From assembly GCA_019426215.1 (NCBI GenBank), contig CM033392.1:51945149-52009148 (forward strand): 64,000 nucleotides of DNA, written 5' to 3'. The DNA comes from Buddleja alternifolia. Lineage: Eukaryota > Streptophyta > Magnoliopsida > Lamiales > Scrophulariaceae. Shown here piece by piece: positions 43,741-56,397 of the stretch (position 1 is the stretch's first letter; each line of letters begins with the position of its first letter). Under the pieces are notes generated by a model. That model did not search any database and was not told the DNA's origin. It saw only the letters and a program-made list of their open reading frames with translations. Made by a program: the position numbers and the translations under genes.

Positions 43741-44438
43741 CCTTTAAACAGTACCCTCCTCATTTGCCAAACACGACTTTAAACACCCCACTAGATATAA
43801 TGATGGAGACAACAATGCCCTTAATTTATATAAAATTATATCTTCACTTTCTACCCATCTATTATAATTTATAGCACTTTTGCTCCTATACAATTAAATT
43901 TCAGTATAATTTGACTCCAAATTAATTTAATGTTAAGTTCATTAAATACATTAGCCTTCAATGGAATAATAAAAACTTGATTGTGGTATTATAAATAAAA
44001 CATATTAAACTTAAAATGATCTCATATAAATTTTCATGATCACTATTAACACAATACTTTCTGCTTTATATTAGAGTTCTGCCAATATTTTGTTTTTTTA
44101 TTTTAAATAACTATTGATGATTCATTGTATGAATAATATTTCTAATTATGTATTTTTAAGTATTAGATTACACATTAAGATAAAATGATAAACCTATTTA
44201 TATCACATTTTTATTATGTAACATGTACACGCTTATTTAGGAGCTCAACTTTAGATAGTGATCAATGCTTCTTTTTTTACTCTTTCTTTTAATGATATAA
44301 AAAATAATACTATATGAATAAGACTTGCAAACATAATTCAATGCACATTGAATAAATAAGTTCAATATTTCATTATTTATTTTTATGAAAGTGCAACAAA
44401 ATTGAAAAGCACAAATTTATATGGATTTCTTCTAATAT
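43741..44438. other. Intergenic AT-rich DNA
   Basis: No gene or clear repeat. The first 60 bases (CTCCTCATTTGCC...TTTAAACACCCC) loosely resemble the reverse of 46090-46200, so the two may be ends of a decayed element. Confidence 0.4.
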
Positions 44439-44449
44439 CTATTAATGCA

Positions 44450-45777
44450 GACTTTTTTGGTACTTTATCTTGACGTGTTCGCGATTTTGGTACTTTAATA
44501 AGGGGATAGCAATTTAGGTACAGTAATGATACCAAAAATGGCAATTTGAGTACAAATTTGGCCGGAAAATTGAAAATTGACTGGAAATTGTCACATGCCT
44601 ACTAGGCATATGACATCAAAATTTGGGAATTTTTCTGATTTGGAGGGAAAATTGATGATGTGGCATCCAACTAGATAATAAATTGGTGACATGACAACTA
44701 ATTAGACAAAGTTTAGAAATTTTGCTTCAAATGAGGTTTGAACCCATGACCTTTGACCTAAAATTTAGCACTCCCACCACTACACCAAATACCACCTTGT
44801 GTATTTATTTGTTTTCATTTATTTGATATTCTTCACTAAAGTAATTTTCTTTTTAACAAAAAAACATTAGTTAAAAATATTTTAATAAAATATATCTATA
44901 TTGGAAATACATATAAAGATTTTAAAACAAATATATTTAAGCATTTAATGAGTTTCAAAAAAACAATTATTTACATTAATTATTAATAATAATACATTTA
45001 CATTAATTATTAATAATAATATATTTTAGTTGATAAATTACCATATAATTGAATTTTCCAGAAATATATTTTTATCAATAATTTATCATTTATTTTTCAA
45101 TATTAATTGTAAATTTTAGTTAATAAGTTATCATATAATTAAAATATTTTTTCCAAAAAAATTTTAATTATATATGTCGAATATATAGTTACATAAGTAT
45201 TCACATAGATTATAATTAATCTAATTGCGGATTTTATAGTAAAAAAATAAATATATATATGTCGAATATATAATTAGTTTATCTATGATTTATTATAAAA
45301 TATGCAATTATAATAAATATAATCTATGTAAATAATTATAATTAGTTTATTCATATATTTGTATGTCAGAAAAAAATGCTTATAAGTAACTATACATAAG
45401 CTAAATAAAACAACTTGTGTGTTGTGGTGGAGTGGTGGGAGTGCAAGTTTTTATCCCCAAGGTCATAGGTTCAAATCTCGTTGATAGCAAAAGATTTTAA
45501 TATTTTTTTCATTTGGCCTCTATGTCACCAACCCATTATACACTTGGCGCCACATCATCAATTTTGCCTTCAATTTGAAAAATCCCCAATTTTGACATTT
45601 TTTCGGCAACCACGTCAGCAATTTCCGGTATTATTTGGCGCCATATCAGCAATTTCCGACAAATTGTACTCAAATTGCCATTTTTTGTATTATTACTGTA
45701 CCTAAACTGCCACCCCCCACATTAAAATACCAAAATTGCGAACACGCCACGATAAAGTACCAAAAAGGTCTTTTTGC
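44450..45777. mobile_element. Non-autonomous TIR element with long arms, probably MULE-derived
   Basis: CTATTAATGCA flanks both sides (44439-44449 and 45778-45788), an 11-bp target duplication. The arms are about 360 bp each and begin TTTTTGGTACTTTATC in inverted orientation. They share phrases such as TGGCAATTTGAGTACAA. Target-site length and long arms fit a Mutator-like foldback element. No ORF is present. Each arm carries a tRNA-like A box and B box near its inner end. Confidence 0.85.
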
Positions 45778-45788
45778 CTATTAATGCA

Positions 45789-47687
45789 ACTAAGTTATTT
45801 GAGGAAAGAAAGAAAATAAATCTATGAAATAAATTGTCTAAATGAAAAAAAATATATATATAGTAATTATACAAGAAAAAGTCTATATTATTGCAATCAT
45901 AATTTTAGTTATTTTTTATGATTAATTCAAGGGTTATTTATTTAATGAAATTATCATTAAATAAAAACTGCAGTCAAATTAATTAAACTTTAATTTTAGA
46001 GGGGGTAAAATATTATATAGATTGTAACAAATGGATGCAAAATGAACTTACCGTTTAATTAATTCATTTTTGTCTATTAGTATGCCCAAGGGCGTGTTTG
46101 AAGGGGATTTTTTTTGTCAAATGAAGGAGGTGTTTGAAGTGTTTTATTGTATAGGGATATGTTTGATGCCTTCCAGATAGTACGATAGTACAGGGGGCAA
46201 AATGAATAGTACCCTCTCTTTTTTGCTAAAAAGTAGTATTATTCATCAAGTATATATACTTAGGGAAAACTGCATTGACCTACCCCAAGTTATAGGCATT
46301 TGGTATCCACACCCCTCGCATTTGAAATATTGGCAAAGATATCCGTTCCTTCAACTTTTTCCTAGACTTTACAAGTTAAAGATTAGTATACCCTTTACAT
46401 TTTAGCTGAAAAGGTCTAATTGAATGAAAAATTGTCAAAATATTATTAAATTACTTTGTGATGAAATATTTAAATGAAATTTTTTTTAGAAATATCTCTA
46501 AAATCCCTAAACCTTAAATTATACATTCAAAAAGAATCTTTCCTAATTTCGTGAATAATTTATCATGGACAAATATTTTCTTTTTGATTGTGCTGTTTTT
46601 ATTTGTTACATAATTTTTTTATTTCTATCCCAATATTGAATCAATTTGTCAAGTACTTTTTTCTATATTGTATTTAGTATAATTTCATATTCGGAATTGA
46701 GGATTTATCGTGATATTTGGGTTTTCCTTTCATTCAGTTAAGTGAAATTCATAAATATATATATACACATATATATAGGTTTGCTACTTGTTTAGTTATA
46801 ATTTTTCATTAATTTGAAGTTTATTTATACAATAGTCATAATTTAATTTTTCATTGTACCTCTTTTAAATTTCAACTTAAGAATAAAAGTATCCGACGTT
46901 TTTTAAATTATTAATTTATGGTTTAAGAGTTTAAAACATATCTCTAAATTTTTTTCAATTTTGGATGATTATGTTTTATATTTTATTATAATGTCATTTA
47001 ATGATACTTTGAAGAAAAAAAATCTAACAAACTTTTTAAGTCTAATTCAACATTTTTAGCTCTAATAATAAAGGACATTTTAGTCTTTAATTAATAAATT
47101 TAATTGAAAAGTAGAAGGAAGAGAGATCCATGCCATCCATTCTGGCTTCAAAAGGGACGTCTCTTTTAATGAATAAATGGAAATGTGTGGATATCAATTG
47201 TTCATCGTTTAGGGGAAATTGATGCAATTATATCCCTATATAATTATAATAAGCATTTTAACTCGAAGATAAAAGTTAATTATACATGTCAACAAGGTAA
47301 AAGGTTTTTTCTATAAGATCAAAATGTGTACAGGGAATAAAAAAAAGTAGTACTTTCGTGCGTACGTTTTTACTAACAGAAATCATAATAAGGGATTTTG
47401 ATTAAAGCTTCTTAATTTTAATAAAACTCTACTTTAGACTGAATTTGTGTTCTTATAATTACAAATATCATACATTGGCACTTAGACGCAATTTTCAATT
47501 AAGCTGACATCTATAGTTGCAATAATATGGGTTAACTATTTTACAACTTCAAAATAGCAGTACGATAAAATCAATTATTCAAGCAGGTAGGGTAGCTGGA
47601 CCGATAGTCGCCCCACTTGTTTGTAATCTCAAATTTTAAACGCAAACTAAATGAGATTCAAAATTTTGCCCCCAAATCCTCCAAGAC
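45789..47687. other. Intergenic AT-rich DNA
   Basis: No supportable gene. Several long T and A runs and short (TA)n runs. A stretch at 46085-46230 resembles a decayed transposon end. Confidence 0.45.
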
Positions 47688-47690
47688 TAA

Positions 47691-48203
47691 GGTTGTGTAT
47701 GATTATATTTTCAAGATTGCATTTTTATTTTCTGGATTACCAAAAAATGCACATTTCTAGATAAATTCTACAAAAAATACTCAAATTTTAAATCCTACTA
47801 CACATTCTCCTATACAACACAACCAATCATTTCACCCTTTCAATCAATTCACAATCTTTCATCATTAATTACCCTATCCCACTTTTCAACTAATTATATT
47901 TCTTACTTTATCATATTTTATAATAACTAAATATATATGTGTATATATATATATATACACACATACTTTATATCAAATCATTCATATATATATATATATA
48001 TATATACAGTCATAATTAATCCAATCACTTCATATATCAAATCCCAATAAAATTCAACTTTATGTCACATCAAACACCACTTCCAACTACTTTCTAAAAA
48101 CACATCCAAACAAACAATAAATGTCTATTTTCACACGAATTTCTATCATACATTTTTCAAAAAAACTCAGAATTTAACTCAGAAAACATAACCATACGGA
48201 GCC
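47691..48203. mobile_element. PIF/Harbinger-type MITE
   Basis: The ends GGTTGTGTATGATTATATTTTC and the reverse of GAAAACATAACCATACGGAGCC are related. TAA flanks both sides (47688-47690 and 48204-48206), the usual Harbinger target. It contains (TA)n at 47936-48006 and no ORF. Confidence 0.75.
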
Positions 48204-48206
48204 TAA

Positions 48207-48585
48207 GAATTCTGACTCGTCCCCACCTCTAATTTTGCATTCCCCTCGTTAGATCCAAATATAAACATAAATGCAAGAGTCCACAAAGTCATTTATTGAT
48301 TGAGAAACATAAATACACATAATATGTCGATCACAATATCTCATCAGTGTTCGTTAATTATACGCGGATCATACGACCCCCTCTAATACACGAAACAAGA
48401 CTAAGACCGTTTAATTTTCTTCCACAAGACAGAAACGTAAAAGGAAAAAAAGAAAAGAAAAAAAGACTAACATAGACCGACACTTTGATCATTCAATAGG
48501 GAAATCTTTTTATTTCCACAATTGTCACAAAGCAATCAGCACGTACGGTGTCAAAACACCAATACTAGCATTTACGAAATCAATT
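48207..48585 (-). other. 3' flank of the polyamine oxidase gene
   Basis: Non-coding; presumed 3' UTR and terminator region of the minus-strand gene. The A-rich stretch at 48435-48470 on the plus strand is purine-rich and has no ORF. Confidence 0.45.
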
Positions 48586-51500
48586 TTACATACGAGAGAT
48601 CAATAGTGGGACGAGAACATCCTCACCCATGACGGGCTGGAAGAGATCCAACTCCCCGTAACGCTCCAATACACGCATCCTGCAATCCTCAGCAGCCATT
48701 AAACCAGTTGAGTAAGCACCATGGACAGATCCCGGATAATCCATACTCGTAGCTTCCCCAGCAAAAAATAGGTTATCAACAGGGATTCTCAGCCTGTCAT
48801 ATAGATCATGGGGTTTCCCGACTGTGTCATAGCTGTAGGAGCCCAATGAGTTCTTGTCCGTGCCCCAATGCGAAACAAGGTGCTGGATCTGCCAGATGTT
48901 ATAATAAATCATAAGAAAAGATGAAGATAAACATAGTATATTGAAATATGATATTAAGAGCCTGTGAGTGTTTGGCCTGGCTTTTGTATAATCCCGTATG
49001 GGACCTTTTTGCACTTCAAAACCACATTTTAGGAAAGCTCAAACTTCAAGCTTTTATCATAATTGTATCTACAAAAATATTTCCTATAATTATTTATGCA
49101 ATCGCTGGCCAAACTCACCCTAAAATGGTCAACTAGAGAGAGGTACGAGGCAAGCCTTCGTATGGGCAAAGACACAATTTCTTTGTGTGGTAATCACAGG
49201 CAAAGATGCATAATTTACCTAACGTAGCTATACCGGATCTAACAATAATCAAGGATAACATTCATGATATGTTGATGAGCTTATTCCAATTTATGGACTA
49301 AATTCTATCACTCCAAATCATCCGTTACACAACCGTGTAGCATCTTTTGTTACACTTACAGATGTGCAACATGTAGATAAAAGGGTGGTTGGGATGTGGA
49401 GAGAAAACTAAAATTTCTCTAATCCATATCCATAACACGCTTTTGTACAAGTATTGCACATTTGGCTTTAACGAAGATGTTACACCATATGTAGCAAAAC
49501 ATTCAAACTACTAATCTATTTAACATGTGAATCATAAGGTAAAGATCACTCGGCCAAAAAAAAAGAGATCATAAGGTAAAGATGACAAGATCCTGGAAAA
49601 TGTTTCTAACAGTAGCAGTTGAATATAAGAAACTTACAGAACTATTAAAGCGTTCTTGTATATTTCCTAGACAATGGCATTAAGACACAGATAGATATAG
49701 AGCAACATACCGGTGAAGAAGCATTTGGAAGGATTCTTTTAAGTTGAGTAAAAGCAAAGTTGGCAGCAGCTTCATCAGACATTTTCTCAATATCACGGGC
49801 CAGTTTCCCCGCCGGCATGTAAACAAGGACCGAGTGACCCGTGGCTTTGTGAAGATTAAGAAAATAACTGCATTCATACGAAGTTTCAGCAACAACTCCC
49901 AGGAACTCTACGTTAGGCCAAAATACGTTGTCAAAGTGCAAAATGATTTTGTTCTCGATCCCAACTCCAAGGTCGTTGATCGCTGCCTCCTTCCACTCGG
50001 GTAATCTTGGCTCAAATTTGATGCAATTTGATTTCAGCACACCGAGAGGAATAGCAATAACAGCAGCATCTGCTACAAATGTTTTTCCGTCTTCTACAGT
50101 TACCTTTACCCCATTATTACGTCTAACTATTTCCGTCACTCTAAAAGTAAACACACAAAACAAGAAAAACAATTTCAGAATTGAATTGAATATTAAAGAG
50201 GGGTAATCCTTTGGGGTAATTAAATTATATCTTACCTGTGGCTCAAGCGGATGTCAAGACCTTTTGCAAGAGTATTAATTACAGGAAGATATCCTCTGAC
50301 CATGAGCCCATGCCCACCAGGAAGCAACTCTTCCTATAAAGCAAATACAACAAAATGTGAGAATCTAGGACTGATCAAGCAACTTATAGGCTCATTTGTA
50401 AATTCCACATTGCATTTAGGAGAACAATACTTGATCAAGCGAGTTCGAGATTAATTACAGATTGCAAGATTTTTCTAAGTTAGGTGAGTTTCTAAGGAAA
50501 TGTTTGGATGTCTTTGAGTTTGTTTTTAGAAAATTGTATTGGGAAATGTGTAGTGTGAAATGGTGGGTTGACAATTGTCTTTGGTTATGTTTTCAGAAAA
50601 CGGTTCGGACTAGTGAAATATGTCAAATCAAGTGGGGTTTGTTGATGTATGATGTGTAAAATGGTTGAGTTAGTTATTTTCGTAATAATTATTTGATTAA
50701 AATACATTAAAGTAAGAAAGAGAGAAGAAAGAATAGTTGGAGTAGACAATTATTGATGAGAGAGAGATGAGTTGAACTGATAGATATAGGGAAATGTATA
50801 AGTAAATTTGTAATTGGGTGTTTTCTATTTAAAAAGGCTCGTAGTGCAGAGTTATAGAAAATTGTGATACAGAAAACATTTTCTCAAAACATATCCAATC
50901 ATGGCCCAAGTATTTTTTGTAAATCACAAGAACTACATTAATTTGTAAAGATTACTCTATGCAGTAAATCCAGGAAAATTAATCAACGGATGGAAAAGTA
51001 ATCATAATTTTGAGTAAGAGGGTGTAACCTGGTCCCAGCATTTAAGAGAGATAGTTTCAGCATCAGCAGCAAACCAGCCTTCCATTCTGCAGAGGTACCA
51101 TTGCAACACCTTATGACCGATCCCCTCCAACCTACAAATTGGGTTAACTCCTTAATAAATTTTGTTACAAGGTGCAATAGAAATGATAATTTCAAAAAAT
51201 GTTACACAAGTAGAACCTTAAATCTGGTCTCCTCTCAAAGACAATTGAGATAGCACGTTGTATAGACATGTCCTCACTGAATTCCTGTCTTACAAGATCC
51301 GTCTGCACATATTACAGACAGTAAAAGACAAATCAAAAACACAAAGGGTACCCAAAAATTAAAAAAAAAAAAAAAAAATCTATATATCTTCTGAAATTTA
51401 GAGCAAGAGATTGAAGGAATAGGAGAATAAACGTGCCTCTTTCAAGATGCCTTCAAATGTTTCACCAACTTTCGTAACTAAATCTTGAGAAACTTGATTT

Positions 51501-53665
51501 CCATCCATATCAAAAAGGGCATAACTGAAAATAGAACAAATTAGCTACCGACCATAGTTGAAATACAGTAGATGCACGAAAAGCTTTCTCCCATTAAAAA
51601 ATAAAGAAATCAATGCCACTTAAAACACTTCTTTATTTTTCCAAAAAAAATGGCATAAAGATTATATATGAAATGACGTACAGTGAACGCCCTGTCATAT
51701 ATCATCTTCTGCCAAGAATTTCACTGAATCAACTGCAAAACTTTAATGAGAATGAACAATGCTTCTTATTCATGAACGTTATCTTGTTTCTTTCGAAGTT
51801 CAGAAATTCATAGCATACTTTACAAGATTTCAATTGTAAATAGGGGTGAAGGATAAGAATCCACTTGAAAATGAGCACATCTGAAGTTAAGAAGGCGAAA
51901 AGAAGAACCTTTCTAAATCATGGTCATACAAAACAGAGTTGTCCCCACTAGTGCGATAAAGAGGTAATCCCAGTCTTCCAATAAGAGGTGCTAATGGATT
52001 CTCCTTGCAAACACCATGTAACCTGAAACATATATATGTAGATATTCCTTAGCAGGATTGTAAGGAATATATTAACGAATCCTACAAAATGAGAAATTTT
52101 TTTTCTGTAATACAATAATCAACTACCATGATGCACCCAAGTCAACAGGAAAACCAAATGAATAATCAGTGTGCACTCGACCGCCAATTCTATCACGAGA
52201 TTCCAACAAAACAACCTGCAAATTTACTTTATTCAAGACCAATAACACTTAATCATGCATGTAATTGTAGAAGATTCACATCTAAATATATACCTGAAAT
52301 GAGGCATCATGAAGAGCACGAGCAGCAGTAACACCAGCAAAACCAGCACCAATGATGATCACTGATGGTGAGGTTGTCGAACTCCTCTCCAGAGGTGAAG
52401 AACAAGGAGCTGAAAAAATTAATCAAATAATAAACTTTGAAAGCTCACAACATACTTTTATAGTTTTATTCATCTTGCAAAGCTTCTACAATGCTTTTTC
52501 AACATAATAGTAAAGGACAAAAATTACTCTCATGCAAAGGATTATTAAGTGACGTGTAAATTTCATGTATATATTAGTAACAATTACATTCAATTCATAA
52601 TTTTTTTCTTTTTATATTTGCTTTATGCATGGAGAAAAAGAAGTTCGGCAATTCTAAAGAGTTCCACAACTATTGTTTAGAGCCATCCAAACAGATGAAA
52701 GAAGTTGAAACTCGCAGGAGAGCGAGAATATGTGTTACTATATGATATTGTAGAAATATCAACCAGTACTAATCAAAGGGCCCAAATAAAATATTCGGAG
52801 AAACAAAATAGTAATAGGTATTGGTCATTAGTTTGTTCAGATTGTTAATGTAACTAAATTTAATGATGTATGTACTAATTTAACGTAAAAATGAAGTGGG
52901 TCGACTGAAGAAGCGTACAATGTATTTTGTTCCTCTTCATTATTTATTAATTGTATCCAGCATTATAATAATTTTCATATTCCTATCGATATATCCCGAA
53001 AAAAGCTGAATAATTATCGGCTTTAAGGCCCACACGAACAAGTCCTTCGATATATGATCGTCTTCACAAAAAAATAAAAAAAAATAAAAAAAAGTGATCT
53101 AAGTTCAAAAACATATGACCAATGTTCTAATAAAAACTAAACAAACTGCAGCAATAAATTGTACCTTTCTTTTTATTTTGGGAAAATTACACAGAGACCC
53201 CCTCACTTATTGTGTAATTACCAACCCCCCCAATTAGAAATTACCAACACACACCCTCATGTTAAGGGTTTCTTACAACTACACCACCTATACGCTTAAC
53301 AATTCTTACAATTTACCCACTGTAAATCTTATGAGGGGGTGTGTTGGTAATTTCCGTGAGGGGAAGTTTTCGTAATTACACTATAAGTGAGGGGGTCTGT
53401 GTGTAATTTTCTCTTTTATTTTCTATCTAGTATAAAACAATCATAACAGGTCCTATATACATAAATTTCTCCTCTATCAAGCAAATCACTAGATACAATA
53501 ATAAAAGAAATAAATAAAAACTAAAACCTCTAAAAATACATAAACAAAGCACCATAAACAAGGATCTCTAAATCAGTAACAAGAAGTAAAAAATAATTAT
53601 TATTTAAAAAAAAAAAACTCACAAGTTTTCAATTGGCGATTACTCTTGTTGTCCTTGGAAGCCAT
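48586..53665 (-). CDS. PAO: Polyamine oxidase, peroxisomal type (PAO2/3/4-like), 489 aa
   Basis: Ten exons in transcript order: 53665-53623, 52409-52294, 52215-52127, 52022-51909, 51524-51437, 51302-51217, 51131-51029, 50333-50236, 50140-49711, 48888-48586. The frame is open to TAA. Intron 5 is GC-AG; the others are GT-AG. The protein is a flavin amine oxidase. Its FAD-binding GAGFAG comes just after the Ser-rich N-terminus, then [63 protein letters not shown] and [13 protein letters not shown]. Peroxisomal plant PAOs oxidise spermine and spermidine in back-conversion, giving a shorter polyamine, 3-aminopropanal and H2O2. The C-terminal Ser-Arg-Met is a type 1 peroxisomal signal. Ten exons is the usual structure of this clade. 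The gene looks functional. Confidence 0.93.
50496..50906. mobile_element. Decayed MITE in intron 7 of the polyamine oxidase gene
   Basis: The left end GGAAATGTTTGGATG...TTTTAGAAAA is roughly the reverse complement of the right end TTTTCTCAAAACATATCCAATCATGGCC. TAA precedes and CAA follows, near a Harbinger target. Wording resembles the elements at 47691 and 54282. Confidence 0.5.
53180..53413. mobile_element. MULE-type MITE in intron 1 of the polyamine oxidase gene
   Basis: TTTTATTTT flanks both ends (53171-53179 and 53414-53422), a perfect 9-bp target duplication. Termini GGGAAAATTACACAGAGACC and the reverse of GGTCTGTGTGTAATTTTCTC are near-perfect inverted repeats of about 40 bp. The length is 234 bp with no ORF. 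Confidence 0.88.
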
Positions 53666-54278
53666 AATTCAAAAGAGATTGGCGGCGATAGGTAGAATAA
53701 TATACACAATTATTAAAATTGAAATTATTCGATAAATCAATTAATCTCAATCTTAATAACAGCTTGGATAATCTCAATAACAAGAGGAATAATAAAAAAG
53801 TATCAGTTTGAATGAATGTGATGAAATGGTTGGAATTGGAAGAGATATCCAGCTTTACCAACCCACTCATGCGTATTCAAACCCTAATCCACCTTCCGAT
53901 CGATCAATTATTCAAATCAAATCAGGAAAAGAATTAACAATGATCGGAATCAAATTTTTGTAATTGAACTATGAAACAATTGCAATAAATTATATTGGAT
54001 TTCGAAAGATACTGAACAATCCGCAGCAAATTCTGGAGAATTCAAAGGGCTTGGGGAAATTCCAAAAAGGATGGAAGTTGAAGGGGGATTTATGGGTTCT
54101 AGAGAGAGAGAGAGGAGAGAGAGATGTAAAGTGGAATTCTATTTGCTTAAGAAATAGAAAGCAATTTGGTGTCTAATTTATAGAACTATCACATTAAATA
54201 ATTGTCATAAATTATTCATATAGTTTTTTAATTTATTTTATATTAACTCATTGGAAAATTGATTTTTTGGTGGGAAAT
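53666..54278 (-). promoter_or_regulatory. 5' UTR and promoter region of the polyamine oxidase gene
   Basis: A CT-rich leader (reverse of AGAGAGAGAGAGGAGAGAGAG at 54103-54123) lies upstream of the start codon on the minus strand. Such Y-patches are common around plant transcription starts. Nothing else specific is visible. Confidence 0.45.
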
Positions 54279-54281
54279 GAG

Positions 54282-54708
54282 GGCTATGTTTGCTTTTGTT
54301 TTCAAATACATTTTGGTCAAAAATTTTGTCCAAACCTTATTTGTTTTATGTTTTTTTTTACCAAAAAGTACTTTTTTGGTCAAAAAATTTATCAGCTATT
54401 GTCTCCCTTTTTGTGTCTACTTTAGGGTGTCTACTAATTACATCAACTACAATATATATATATATAACCATAATATTATAATCATTTAAAATTTATATTA
54501 TATTATATTTTTCAATCATTAACTAATTATAAACACAACTTTTCAGACAAAAACTTGTATGAATTGACTGCTACAGTAACTTTTGTCTCTTCTAAAAATA
54601 AAATCAAACACATAATCAAATACATTTTCATCAAAATACACAACTCCCAATAAACTTTTTCACCAAAATTTTCACCAAAAAAACCTCAAAATAAAAACAA
54701 ACATAGCC
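54282..54708. mobile_element. MITE upstream of the polyamine oxidase gene
   Basis: GGCTATGTTTGCTTTTGTTTT at the left pairs with AAAATAAAAACAAACATAGCC at the right. GAG flanks both sides (54279-54281 and 54709-54711), a 3-bp target duplication. Termini and target size suggest PIF/Harbinger affinity. Confidence 0.75.
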
Positions 54709-54711
54709 GAG

Positions 54712-55580
54712 AATTCTTGTGCTATTCTATTAATAAATTTAATTTTTTAGGTAAAGGCAAGAAATTCAAGACCACCGACAACTAAAATCAAAGTTTGGAA
54801 TTCTATTCTCACTTAATGAATGCGTATTAATGACAACGGAACGGTTATTGTTGGACTTGAGACTGCCCTATTAAGCATTTTTAATACCCTTGGACCCGAT
54901 CATTATCCGGCCTTGCCCCGGTGGGTACCCGTTGAGTTTGGGTCCTACCAGCAGACCCGATCAATTTCTATTATTGGATATTTCTTGTTTATCGTGTTCT
55001 CACAAACACATTCGAAACAAATAAAATAATATTGAATCAATAATTTAGTGTAAACACATTCAAAAATACAAGTCATTCAGTACTTAAATGTAAATATATA
55101 CAAAACAAGTACAAATTTCAAAATATAAAGTCATCTCCATACTCAAGTTTATATCAAAAAAAAAAATTTGGAACTAACAGCTGGCTAAGGTAAGTTGGTA
55201 TTTGAAATAGCATTTTTTATGGTTACAATTTGTTAATACTTATTAATATTAAATAATAATTAGATATATAAAATAAAATAAATATTAATAACCGGGACGA
55301 GTCTGGGGCGAATATCTGTTGGACTCGTTACCCTCCCAGACCTGGTCGGGTCTTGAATTTTGATACCCAAATTCGGACGCAGCCCCATTTAATTGGGTTC
55401 ATATCAGCTCCAAACGGGGCGAGATTCGCTCTACCCGGATTCATTGACATCATGAGAAAGTGTGTGGGTCCTTGTCTATTTTAATAGTAGTTATTAGCTG
55501 ATTGTAGTTGGTTATAATTTTTTATATTGATGATGTGTATCATGTAACTGATTTATTAAAAAAAAACCACCGACATAGAT
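54712..55580. other. Intergenic DNA with an unclassified GC-richer repeat
   Basis: Two GC-richer paragraphs (54835-54960 and 55290-55440) rich in GGGTACCC, GACCCGA and CGGGTC words flank AT-rich DNA. Their roughly opposed orientation suggests a decayed dispersed repeat. There is no gene. Confidence 0.4.
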
Positions 55581-55770
55581 AGGCAATCTTAATTTGTTTA
55601 TTCGATCTTAATTTGATTTTTAATGTACTACTAATACTATGACATAACTTTAATGTTTAGTTAATATAAGATAGTTACGAATACACGACTTTAGATTAAT
55701 GTGTGATCGAGAATACTAAAAGTGCCATTAAATAACATAAGTAAATAAAATTGAATTATAATATAAACAA
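55581..55770. repeat. 190-bp direct repeat, copy 1
   Basis: It begins AGGCAATCTTAATTTG and recurs at 56208-56397 with two substitutions noticed. The two copies bracket the exon-2 insertion. Confidence 0.9.
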
Positions 55771-55888
55771 TCTGACATACAAAAAAGTTACCTCGTTACC
55801 TCGTTACCTCGTTATATCGTTAGCATAGTATACGACGATACGGTACGATTAATAAAACAAACAGATGCGTATCTATATCGGTACGTTA

Positions 55889-56209
55889 GCATGTAATTGT
55901 AGAAGATTCACATCTAAATATATACCTGAAATGAGGCATCATGAAGAGCACGAGCAGCAGTAACACCAGCAAAACCAGCACCAATGATGATCACTGATGG
56001 TGAGGTTGTCGAACTCCTCTCCAGAGGTGAAGAACAAGGAGCTGAAAAAATTAATCAAATAATAAACTTTGAAAGCTCACAACATACTTTTATAGTTTTA
56101 TTCATCTTGCAAAGCTTCTACAATGCTTTTTCAACATAATAGTAAAGGACAAAAATTACTCTCATGCAAAGGATTATTAAGTGACGTGTAAATTTCATGT
56201 ATATATTAG
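55889..56209 (-). pseudogene. Duplicate of polyamine oxidase exon 2 with flanking intron DNA
   Basis: 321 bp appear identical to 52257-52577, covering all of exon 2 (the FAD-binding GAGFAG exon) with its splice sites and parts of introns 1 and 2. It has the same orientation as the gene and lies about 3.6 kb upstream of it. Alone it encodes only 39 codons and is not a gene. Confidence 0.93.
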
Positions 56210-56397
56210 GCAATCTTAATTTGTTTATTCGATCTTAATTTGATTTTTAATGTACTACTAATACTATGACATAACTTTAATGTTTAGTTAATATAAGATA
56301 GTTACGAATACACGACTTTAGATTAATGTGTGATCGAGAATGCTAAAAGTGTCATTAAATAACATAAGTAAATAAAATTGAATTATAATATAAACAA
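56208..56397. repeat. 190-bp direct repeat, copy 2
   Basis: Starts directly at the end of the exon-2 copy, sharing AG at the junction. Otherwise as at 55581-55770. Confidence 0.9.

Noticed and set aside
43741..46230. One large element with ends near 43750 and 46200
   Set aside because: The resemblance of the two ends is too weak by eye and no target duplication was found.
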